NCBI GenBank assembly: GCA_019694655.1
Contig: JAIBBN010000002.1
Coordinates: forward strand, 310,001-374,000
DNA from: Leptospirales bacterium
GTDB lineage: Bacteria; Spirochaetota; Leptospiria; Leptospirales; Leptonemataceae
Direction: 5' to 3'
Length of the DNA stretch: 64,000 nucleotides
Every line of letters starts with the position of its first letter. Position 1 is the first letter of the stretch. A program made the translations under genes and the position numbers. Of this stretch, positions 34,894 through 42,151 are shown one piece after another. The notes below the pieces were generated by a model that was given only the letters and a program-made list of their open reading frames with translations, was not told where the DNA came from and did no database searches.

Positions 34894-36159
34894 TCAAACG
34901 CTGGCGCGAATCAATTCCTCGGCAACGATCTTCATTCCGCGAGCGACCAGCTCCGGGTCCTGGGCATAGCTCAGTCGCAGCGTCTGCTCCGCTTCCGCTG
35001 GCATCGATTCCTGCCCGTAGTAGAAATAGCGGCCCGGCGTTACCAGCACGCCGCGGGCGGCAATTCGGCGGTAGAGTTCGCTCCCGTCGATTGCCAGGTT
35101 CCCGGCGCGCACCCACAAAAAGAAGGCGCCCTCGGCTGCATGGACTGCAATGCCCGGAGCATTGCCCAGAGCGCCCAGCAGCGCGGCTTCCGCCCTTTTT
35201 CGACGCTCTTCATAATATGGTAATACGTATTGTTTAGAAATAGTAATTAGATCGCCGCTCTGCATCAAATGCATCGCCAGTTCCGGTCCGCAGCGACCAG
35301 GCGCCAGACTCAACATGGCGCCAAGTTTTTCCAGAGATTGGACAGTTTCTTCGTTCGCAATTACAATTCCCGTACGCAATCCAGGCATCCCCGCCTTGGA
35401 CAGACTCAAACAGAGCACGATGTCCGGCGCCCATAGCGGAGTGGCGTTGCCGTAGATCAGCCCCGGAAAAGGTTGCCCATAGGCTTGATCAATGACCAGC
35501 GGCGCTTCAAGCTGTCGCGCCAGTTGCAGGCAACGCTGCAATTCCTGATCGCTGCAAACCCCTCCAGTCGGATTGCAGGGCCGCGAAAGCAGGACCGCGC
35601 CAATCGGACCGCAGCGCAAGGCCAGCGATTGCAAAGCCTCAAAGTCGATCTGATATCGAAAGCGAGCGCCATCCAGATTTCTGGATTGTGGCGGCGCTTG
35701 CAGCAGCAGGCCTGGATCGAGCGGAGCATCGGCATAGCCAATGTACTCCGGACATTGTGGAAGAAGGATTCGCTGCAGTCCGCCGCCAGCATCGCGGCCG
35801 GCGAAGAGCAAGAATAGCAGATGGAATGCACTCTGGCTGCCATTGCAGAGAAAAACGTTTTCACTGTTCAATGGCCATCCGTACAAATCGGAAAGCAAGC
35901 GGGCCGTGGCGCGGCGAAAGGACAATGAGCCGGCCGGCCCGTCATACACTCCCATCGCTCGCTCAAAGCGATCGGAATCAGCCAGCAGACTCTCCATCTC
36001 TTGCCGAAGTCGCTTTTCAACATCTGGAACCCGCGCCGGATTTCCGCCGCCCAGCAAGATCAGGTCCGGTCTCTGGTTCAGAGCCCGATCTAGATCTTGC
36101 ATCAGTTCACAGATGCCAGAAGGATGCGAAAGTAGCTGGGCGATGCGTGTTTGTTTCAC
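34894..36159 (-). CDS. avtA: Valine-pyruvate aminotransferase-like PLP enzyme
   Basis: Class I/II aminotransferase, 421 residues. The N-terminus (SHPSGICELMQDLDRALNQRP, in part, then LLGGGNPARVPDVE) is characteristic of AvtA, which exchanges amino groups between valine/alanine and pyruvate/2-oxoisovalerate. The PLP lysine lies in SLSKAGMPGLRTGIVIA. NPTGG and LRLSYAQD complete the cofactor site. Substrate range is inferred from similarity. It follows the aldolase gene by 9 bases on the same strand and converges with the GST gene, leaving 15 bases between. Confidence 0.85.
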   Translation of the reverse strand: MKQTRIAQLLSHPSGICELMQDLDRALNQRPDLILLGGGNPARVPDVEKRLRQEMESLLADSDRFERAMGVYDGPAGSLSFRRATARLLSDLYGWPLNSENVFLCNGSQSAFHLLFLLFAGRDAGGGLQRILLPQCPEYIGYADAPLDPGLLLQAPPQSRNLDGARFRYQIDFEALQSLALRCGPIGAVLLSRPCNPTGGVCSDQELQRCLQLARQLEAPLVIDQAYGQPFPGLIYGNATPLWAPDIVLCLSLSKAGMPGLRTGIVIANEETVQSLEKLGAMLSLAPGRCGPELAMHLMQSGDLITISKQYVLPYYEERRKRAEAALLGALGNAPGIAVHAAEGAFFLWVRAGNLAIDGSELYRRIAARGVLVTPGRYFYYGQESMPAEAEQTLRLSYAQDPELVARGMKIVAEELIRASV

Positions 36160-36168
36160 ATCCGGCGC

Positions 36169-37191
36169 TCAGGCCGCCTGTTCCATTGCGGAAGAATAGT
36201 CGCCGCGGCAGGCGGCGCTGTTGAGTCGAGCGCGATGCAAGAAGGCCTTTTGTGCGGCATCCACGTTTTGCGATTTTCCGGCCCACGATTTGAGCGCCGC
36301 GGCCTGCAGAGCGCGCCCGTAAGAAAAGCTGAGCAACCACGGATGCGATCCAGATTGGTTCATACGATTCAGGTGGGCCGTAGCAAGCTCATCGGACTGG
36401 CCTCCAGAAAGAAACACAATGCCCGGCACTGCCGCCGGCACCGTATGGCGCAGAGTCCGAAGCGTCTCCGTAGCAACCTCTTCCACCGTGGCCTGGACGC
36501 TGCATTTCTTGCCGGCAATGACCATGTTGGGCTTCAGCAACATTCCTTCGAGCATGACACGGTGATCGTAAAGGGCGTTGAAGACCAGGTGCAGCGTATG
36601 TTCCGTAACCTCCTGGCATCGCTGCAAATTGTGCGCGCCATCCATCAGCACCTCAGGCTCGACAATCGGAACCAGTCCATTTTCCTGGCAAAGCGCTGCG
36701 TAGCGAGCAAGAGCCTGAGCGTTGGCAAGCAAGCAATACTCGCTCGGTAGAACGGAATCGACCTCGATCACCGCACGCCACTTGGCAAAGCGCGCGCCCA
36801 TTGAGTAGTACTCCTGCAGCCGCGCGCGAAGTCCATCAAGGCCCTCAGTTATTTTCTCCGCCTCTGACCCAGGCAGGGTTTTTGCGCCTGTATCAACCTT
36901 AATTCCCGGAATGACGCCCAGGGATTGCAGCAGTTGTGGAAAGGGCTGCCCGGACGCAGATTTCTGGCGAATCGTTTCGTCGTAGAGTATTACGCCGCTT
37001 ACAAAACGCGCCATCTCCGGCGCCGTAAACATCAGATCGCGAAAGGCGCGCCGATTTTCCTCGGAATTGACAGCGCCCGCGCTTTCCAGACGCTTACCCA
37101 TCGTTGCGTTGCTTTCATCGGCGGCGAGAATACCGCGGCCATCGGCAGCCAGCTTCCGTGCGTTGCTTTCCAATTCCTGACGAAATGACAT
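36169..37191 (-). CDS. Class I fructose-bisphosphate aldolase
   Basis: Cleaves fructose 1,6-bisphosphate to two triose phosphates by a Schiff-base mechanism. The 340-residue protein resembles the animal/plant form: GRGILAADESNATMGKRLES (in part), ILYDETIRQK, VPIVEPEVLMDG, the Schiff-base lysine in MLLKPNMVIAGKKC, and GIVFLSGGQSDELATAHLN. This family is sporadic in bacteria and does not depend on a metal. The ATG at 37191 gives the typical N-terminus. It is likely co-transcribed with avtA. It is divergent from the PhoX-like gene, with 95 bases between. Confidence 0.94.
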   Translation of the reverse strand: MSFRQELESNARKLAADGRGILAADESNATMGKRLESAGAVNSEENRRAFRDLMFTAPEMARFVSGVILYDETIRQKSASGQPFPQLLQSLGVIPGIKVDTGAKTLPGSEAEKITEGLDGLRARLQEYYSMGARFAKWRAVIEVDSVLPSEYCLLANAQALARYAALCQENGLVPIVEPEVLMDGAHNLQRCQEVTEHTLHLVFNALYDHRVMLEGMLLKPNMVIAGKKCSVQATVEEVATETLRTLRHTVPAAVPGIVFLSGGQSDELATAHLNRMNQSGSHPWLLSFSYGRALQAAALKSWAGKSQNVDAAQKAFLHRARLNSAACRGDYSSAMEQAA

Positions 37192-37286
37192 CCCGCATCG
37201 GAAATCGAGCTGGAGCTATGCAGCAAGCTAATTTTGGACGATTGACATGATTGCCAGACTGATGCCGGCCTGGCGGGATTCTAAAA

Positions 37287-38687
37287 ATGAAGCGATCGCA
37301 GAATAAGATTTCACGGCGCGAGGCGATACGCACGCTGGGCGCTACCGGCGCCGCCTTCCTTGGACTGGCCAGCGTAGTCCAATGCGATTGGCGACTCTTG
37401 CGTCAACAGTCGGATCCATTGCTGCAACGAGATCCGGCAGGTCGACTGGATCTGCCGCCAGGCTTTCGCTACCGCATTCTTGCCAGCGCCGGGGACGCGA
37501 TGGATGACGGTTGCTTACGACCTAATAACCCGGACGGAATGTTTGCCTTCCCACTGGAAAACAAAATCTTGCTGATGTGCAACCATGAGTTGGGTCGCAG
37601 TTCCGATTGGATGGCTCGACCGGGCGCTTTTGGCAGCAACAATCGGCTGTGGCGCGAATCGGTCGGCGCGCCTTGCTATGATCCAGGCCAGGTCAATGGT
37701 AAAGCGCCGCTGGGCGCAGTAACGGCCTTACTGCTGGACGCCGCATCGCTGCAGCCGCTGGGCAGTCGACTGGCGCTCTATGGAACGCTGCGCAACTGTG
37801 GCGGCGGAGCAAGCATTCGACAGAGCTGGATCAGCTGTGAGGAGGCCGTGGATCGAAGCGATGCGGAGCTGGCCAGAGACCATGGCTACGCCTTTGAAAT
37901 TTCGGCAAGCTGGCCTCCGCCCTCCGGACCAGCGCGACGCCTGGAGCAACTTGGCCGCTTTCATCGCGAAGCAATCGTCTGGGATCAATCGAGCGATGCG
38001 ATCTACCAAACGGAGGACCGTGAGGACGGCTTGTGGTATCGCTTTCTGGCAACTCGGCGCGGCCAACCGGAAAGTGGCGGACGATTGCAGGCCCTTGCTC
38101 TGGTCGGCGAAGACCGCGACCTGCGCAACCAGGAGCGCATCCAGATCGCTGTGGGCGAGGAACGAACAGTTCGCTGGATCGAACTTCAAGACGTGGAAGC
38201 CCCGCAAGACGACCTGCGACATCGCGGCCGACGCAAGGGCGCCTTAGCCTTTGCCAGAGGCGAAGGAATGTGGCAGGCTCAAGACCGCAGCATCTACTTC
38301 AGCGCAACAAGCGGCGGTCCCCGAAGAATTGGTCAGATCTGGCGTTACCGCCCCTCGCCCTATGAGGGAATTTCGCGCGAACGCGAAGCGCCTGCCCGCC
38401 TGCAGTTGTTCTATGAATCGCAGGATGAAAGCCAGCTCGATAGCCCCGACAATCTCTGCGTTGCACCGTGGGGCGACCTTCTGGTTTGCGAAGACGGCGG
38501 CGGCATTCAATGGCTGCGTTCTATTGCCCCGGATGGCAGCGTCCGCAATCTGGCCCGCTACCCTACGCTTTTCTCTGAATTGGCCGGGGCCTGTTTTTCG
38601 CCTGATGGCCGGGCGCTCTTCCTCAACCTTTATCGTGAAGGTCTGACCATTGCCATTGAAGGCCCCTTCCCATCGGCAGCCGGCTGA
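37287..38687 (+). CDS. PhoX-like (DUF839) protein with Tat signal
   Basis: A 466-residue protein of the DUF839 family, which includes the calcium/iron alkaline phosphatase PhoX. The N-terminus SRREAIRTLGATGAAFLGL has the twin-arginine motif, and a cysteine at about residue 33 (SVVQC) may be lipidated. Family blocks are FPLENKILLMCNHELG, SWISCEEAVD (in part), YAFEISA, GRFHREAIVWD, IYQTEDREDGLWYRF and SPDNLCVAPWGDLLVCEDG. It is exported folded, probably with metal bound. Phosphatase activity is inferred from the family, and some members have other roles. No pho regulatory box is evident in the 95-base gap. Confidence 0.83.
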   Translation: MKRSQNKISRREAIRTLGATGAAFLGLASVVQCDWRLLRQQSDPLLQRDPAGRLDLPPGFRYRILASAGDAMDDGCLRPNNPDGMFAFPLENKILLMCNHELGRSSDWMARPGAFGSNNRLWRESVGAPCYDPGQVNGKAPLGAVTALLLDAASLQPLGSRLALYGTLRNCGGGASIRQSWISCEEAVDRSDAELARDHGYAFEISASWPPPSGPARRLEQLGRFHREAIVWDQSSDAIYQTEDREDGLWYRFLATRRGQPESGGRLQALALVGEDRDLRNQERIQIAVGEERTVRWIELQDVEAPQDDLRHRGRRKGALAFARGEGMWQAQDRSIYFSATSGGPRRIGQIWRYRPSPYEGISREREAPARLQLFYESQDESQLDSPDNLCVAPWGDLLVCEDGGGIQWLRSIAPDGSVRNLARYPTLFSELAGACFSPDGRALFLNLYREGLTIAIEGPFPSAAG

Positions 38688-38778
38688 GATGAGATTCAAT
38701 TTCCGGTTGACGTTTTTGCAGCGCACAATAACTATGGCGCAACGCACCATCGATCTGGATGTCGTGCGGGAGGAAAAA

Positions 38779-39027
38779 ATGGCACTGTCCCCGAATATTG
38801 AAAATAGCCTGCGTGACGCAGTCAATGCCGGCCTGGGCGCCTTTAAGGCTGCGCAGGAAAAGCTGAATGATATTCAAAGCCAGCTGAGCAAAGGCTATTC
38901 CGATCTGGTCAGCAAGGGAGCTGCCGATCAAAGCGCCGAGGTTTCCCAGCTGCGCGGACTGCTGGAGCAAGGTTTGGGCTCGCTCAAGGAAGCGCAAACT
39001 CGACTGGAAACGCTGCTGAAAAAGTGA
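38779..39027 (+). CDS. Phasin-like protein
   Basis: A helical 82-residue protein (MALSPNIENSLRDAVNAGLG onward) with heptad-like Ala/Gln/Leu spacing and C-terminal QTRLETLLKK. It resembles the short phasin-related proteins seen in spirochaetes and in polyhydroxyalkanoate-accumulating bacteria. No PHA synthase is in the window, so the granule role is only suggested. The ATG at 38779 has an excellent ribosome site (GGGAGGA, about 5-10 bases before). In-frame codons further upstream are ignored for that reason. A strong terminator follows. Confidence 0.7.
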   Translation: MALSPNIENSLRDAVNAGLGAFKAAQEKLNDIQSQLSKGYSDLVSKGAADQSAEVSQLRGLLEQGLGSLKEAQTRLETLLKK

Positions 39028-39057
39028 GTCCAGCAAAAGACTCCTGCGAGTCAAAGC

Positions 39058-39086
39058 AGCCCGCCTTTAGAGGCGGGCTTTTTTTT
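39058..39086 (+). terminator. Rho-independent terminator after the phasin-like gene
   Basis: A perfect 8-base-pair stem, AGCCCGCC (39058-39065) and GGCGGGCT (39072-39079), with loop TTTAGA, runs straight into eight T residues. It is the best classical terminator in the window. It lies just before the stop of the convergent gene at 39099. Confidence 0.9.
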
Positions 39087-39098
39087 GCGGCGATACGA

Positions 39099-39677
39099 TC
39101 AGCGCAGGGCGCTCAGTACTGCGTCCAGCGCAACAGGCGCGCCACAAGCTACCGAAAGCGTCAGACGACTGCGCGAATCGGTGGAAGCAACTTTTGTCTC
39201 AACCGACGCTATGCCCAGTACTTTGAGGGCTCCCTCCAGTTCTTGCCGGAATACTGCCGCATGCTCGGCATTGTTGCGGGCCAGCAATCGATCGCCAGCG
39301 CAGACCAGCAATTGACCGGCGTCAAAGCTCAATCGTCCTGCAAATTCTGGCGCGGCGCTCAGCAATAGAGCGGCGCGAAATGCAAACCCAAGAGCGTGCA
39401 GCAGGCGAGCATGATTGTCGCCGTCGCGAATCTCGCGCACCTCAAATACGATTCCCAGGCGCTCTTCCGCGCCCTGCTCCAGACGGATATAGGCCTCGTG
39501 TCCAATCAGTTGTATGCCGGGACCGGCGGGCACATGGCTGTAGTCAGCTACGTCGAGCCACAGTCCAGGCAGCGCCTTTTCCTGAATCCAGCGGTGAAAT
39601 ACAGGAATGGCGTCAGCCACTTCCGGCGCGCTCGGAGCCAGGGAGTAAACCTTTACACTGAGGTGCTGCAGTTCCAT
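39099..39677 (-). CDS. Conserved-looking protein downstream of sulfite/nitrite reductase, function unknown
   Basis: A 192-residue protein. It begins MELQHLSVKVYSLAPSAPEV and contains a well-formed block VFHRWIQEKALPGLWLDVAD, then YSHVPAGPGIQLIGHEAYIR. These have the look of a conserved family, but I cannot name it. It has no signal peptide or membrane segment. Only 11 bases separate it from the stop of the reductase gene, and both share one strand and probably one transcript. A role with sulfite or siroheme chemistry is inferred from position alone. Confidence 0.68.
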   Translation of the reverse strand: MELQHLSVKVYSLAPSAPEVADAIPVFHRWIQEKALPGLWLDVADYSHVPAGPGIQLIGHEAYIRLEQGAEERLGIVFEVREIRDGDNHARLLHALGFAFRAALLLSAAPEFAGRLSFDAGQLLVCAGDRLLARNNAEHAAVFRQELEGALKVLGIASVETKVASTDSRSRLTLSVACGAPVALDAVLSALR

Positions 39678-39688
39678 GTTTCCTCGAC

Positions 39689-41965
39689 TCAGGTCGCCGC
39701 AGCAAGTCCCGATTGTGCAATTCGGTCGCCCTGCCGCAAATTGCAGGCGTGCGCCGCTTCAACAAATAGTCCCGCTTCTTCCACGCGGTGGTGGGCGCTG
39801 CGCTGATCCGCTGGCTCGTCTGCCCGTTCAAAGGCTGAGAACAAGAAGTGCGCAAATTTTCCGCCGGCAAAGGGATCAAAGAACAATTGCGTATCGTAGA
39901 GGCGTTTGCGAAATTCTTCGATGATCACCGCCGGAGTCTCGGGAACATCCAGATAGCTGAGCCGCACAAGGCCCCGCGCCGCCTGCAGCATGGCGCGCAA
40001 AGCGCGTTTAGCCGCCGCGTCATTGTTGCCGCTATCCAGCAGCAGTTGCGCTTCAAAGACCTCGCGCTCCGCAGCCGCCAGATCGAAATCAATCCTTGTA
40101 ACGACCTCGCCAGCGCATTCGCCCACGCCCATATCGCCGGTGCTGTACTCGCGCGGATCGCGCCAATCGGAATAGAGGCTGCGATCGGAAGCATGCTCCG
40201 GCACTGCCGTCAAATCATCCAGCATCTGCTTGATGGAGACCTTGCCAATGCGCTTGATGAAAAGCTGAAATGTTTCGCCTGCCTGACGCTCTTTGCGGAA
40301 GCGATCGGCAATCCTTTCAATCACCTGCGGAATGCGGCGCGAGGGGACAGCCAGAATGGGCAGACCATAAGCGCCGCCGTTTTCGCTCCACTGACCGCCC
40401 AGCACCACCTGGAAATGGGGAACAGTATGCGCCCCAACCTTGCGGGCCACGCCATAGAAGCCGAGATCCGCCAGGTGGTGCTGACTGCAGGAATTGAAGC
40501 AGCCGCTAATCTTAATCTTCAATCGTTCAATGGTCTCATCGATAGCCATATCTCCTGAAGAAAAGCGGCGCATCAGTTCGCCCGCCAATCCGCGCGAGGC
40601 GGATATGCCCAGCTTGCAGGTGTCGGTGCCAGGGCAGGCAACCACATCGCGAATCCCCTCGGCCCCTGCGCCGGCCAACTTCGCCGCCTGTAGCTCGGCA
40701 AATAGCGCTGGCAGATCGGAATTGCTGATCCAGCGCAGGACCATATTTTGCTCCACTGTCGTTCGGATTGCGCCGGGCGTATAGCGGCGCGCGATGTCAG
40801 CTAGAGCGCGCAATTGCGCAGCGGTAATATCGCCCAGGGGAAGCTTAACGGTAACGGTAGAGTAGCCCTCTTGCTTCTGCGCATAGACATTGGATTTTTG
40901 CCAGGGCAGCATTTCGGGATTGGTTGTGCTGGCAAGCGCCGAGCCAGGCTTCGAAGGTTTCTCCTCCGTCGCCTCTGGCAGGTCCGTCAAATAGGCTGTC
41001 CATCGCGGATCCGACGGCAGAACCTTGCGCTCCTCCTGCACCAGGCGGCGGAATTCCTCGTCGCCCAGCTTTGCAACCAGGAACTTGACTCGCGCTCTGG
41101 CGCGGTTTTTCTTTTCGCCCAGTCGAGCAAACACGCGGCTAACAGCCTGAGCCATCGGCAGCAGTTCTTCTACAGGCAAGAAATCGTACAGGACGCGCGC
41201 CGAATGCGGTACGGCGCCAAGGCCGCCGCCAACGAAAACCTGAAAGCCGCGTTGCGTCAGACCATCAACGACGCGAGTTCTGGCGACCATTCCCAGGTCG
41301 TGCATATTTGCCAGGCCACAACCATTGTGTGCGCAGCCGCTGAAAGATATCTTAAATTTACGACCGAAGTCCTGCACATCCTGGTGACCGAGCAAAAAAA
41401 ATGTCAGGGCGCGGGCGTACGGCGATATATCGAAGGCTTCTTCGCGACAGACTCCGGCGATGGCGCATCCGGTGACGTTGCGCACGGAATTGCCGCAAGC
41501 CTCGCGCGTTGTGATTCCAACCGCCGCCAGCCGCCGCATCAAAGCCGGAGCATCTTCAATCAGCACAAAGTGCAGCTGGAAATCCTGGCGTGTGGTAACA
41601 TGGGCGATGCCATCGGAATAGTCTTCGGCCAGCTCGGCCATTGTTTCCAGCTGTTGGGGAGTCAATCCGCCGTAGGGAACTTTGATGCGCATCATGCCCG
41701 GCGCATACCACTGGGTCATCGGCCCTTTGGTTGGCGCCTCTGGAAATGCCAGGTTTTGCTGAGCGATGCCATCGTGTCGCAGGCCGTTGTCATAGCGCTG
41801 GCCGTAGGCGCCGCGTCGCAGACGCGTCTCAGCAAAGAGCTTCTCGTCGAACTTGCCCTGCTTGCGCAAACGAAGCTCAGTCTCAAAGATATCGATCTCT
41901 CTGGCCCAATCCTCGCGGATCATTGGGCCCAATTCCTGGGACCACGCGTCATTCGATGCTTTCAT
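39689..41965 (-). CDS. Siroheme-dependent sulfite/nitrite reductase with a C-terminal helical extension
   Basis: Reduces sulfite to sulfide (or nitrite to ammonia) with siroheme and a 4Fe-4S cluster. The 758-residue protein has two repeats of the ferredoxin-like/siroheme domain. Cluster ligands are CPGTDTC and CFNSC (C-x5-C and C-x3-C), with RQDFQLHF in the substrate site. After about residue 600, some 150 residues are added that read as a HEPN-like helical domain (AAAKRALRAMLQAARGLVR, AFERADEPADQRSAHHRVEE). ATG 41965 gives MKASNDAWSQELGPMIREDW. Sulfite is the likely substrate because the shared operator links it to cysDNH. The sir/nir choice is not settled by sequence. Confidence 0.88.
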   Translation of the reverse strand: MKASNDAWSQELGPMIREDWAREIDIFETELRLRKQGKFDEKLFAETRLRRGAYGQRYDNGLRHDGIAQQNLAFPEAPTKGPMTQWYAPGMMRIKVPYGGLTPQQLETMAELAEDYSDGIAHVTTRQDFQLHFVLIEDAPALMRRLAAVGITTREACGNSVRNVTGCAIAGVCREEAFDISPYARALTFFLLGHQDVQDFGRKFKISFSGCAHNGCGLANMHDLGMVARTRVVDGLTQRGFQVFVGGGLGAVPHSARVLYDFLPVEELLPMAQAVSRVFARLGEKKNRARARVKFLVAKLGDEEFRRLVQEERKVLPSDPRWTAYLTDLPEATEEKPSKPGSALASTTNPEMLPWQKSNVYAQKQEGYSTVTVKLPLGDITAAQLRALADIARRYTPGAIRTTVEQNMVLRWISNSDLPALFAELQAAKLAGAGAEGIRDVVACPGTDTCKLGISASRGLAGELMRRFSSGDMAIDETIERLKIKISGCFNSCSQHHLADLGFYGVARKVGAHTVPHFQVVLGGQWSENGGAYGLPILAVPSRRIPQVIERIADRFRKERQAGETFQLFIKRIGKVSIKQMLDDLTAVPEHASDRSLYSDWRDPREYSTGDMGVGECAGEVVTRIDFDLAAAEREVFEAQLLLDSGNNDAAAKRALRAMLQAARGLVRLSYLDVPETPAVIIEEFRKRLYDTQLFFDPFAGGKFAHFLFSAFERADEPADQRSAHHRVEEAGLFVEAAHACNLRQGDRIAQSGLAAAT

Positions 41966-42014
41966 GCCTTCAGACTCCGGGTCAAGGAAACGACCTCCAG
42001 AGTGGCGTCCATTC

Positions 42015-42038
42015 ATTTCCTGGAAGATTACCAGGAAT
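42015..42038. promoter_or_regulatory. Putative sulfur-regulon operator upstream of the reductase
   Basis: A perfect inverted repeat TTCCTGG-(7 bases)-CCAGGAA at 42017-42037. Its right half with flank, ATTACCAGGAAT (42027-42038), is identical over 12 bases to the site between cysD and cysH. It sits 50-75 bases before the reductase ATG and also upstream of the divergent TPR gene at 42152. Either gene or both could be regulated. Confidence 0.6.
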
Positions 42039-42151
42039 CCGATTTTGAAGTTCGACTGACGCCTGGCCGAGTCTCGCCTTCGGTCTCGGACAAACAGGGG
42101 ACCGCAAAAAAACGGCTTCGCAAGCGCTCCCGCACATGCCCACCTGGCTGG

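Noticed and set aside
39848-40558. 236-residue plus-strand ORF
   Set aside because: It is antisense to the C-terminal half of the siroheme reductase, whose cysteine motifs confirm the minus-strand frame.
40814-42151. Long in-frame extension of the TPR gene upstream of 42152
   Set aside because: This frame runs antisense through the siroheme reductase gene, and its composition is not protein-like. The signal peptide begins at 42152, which is the natural start.
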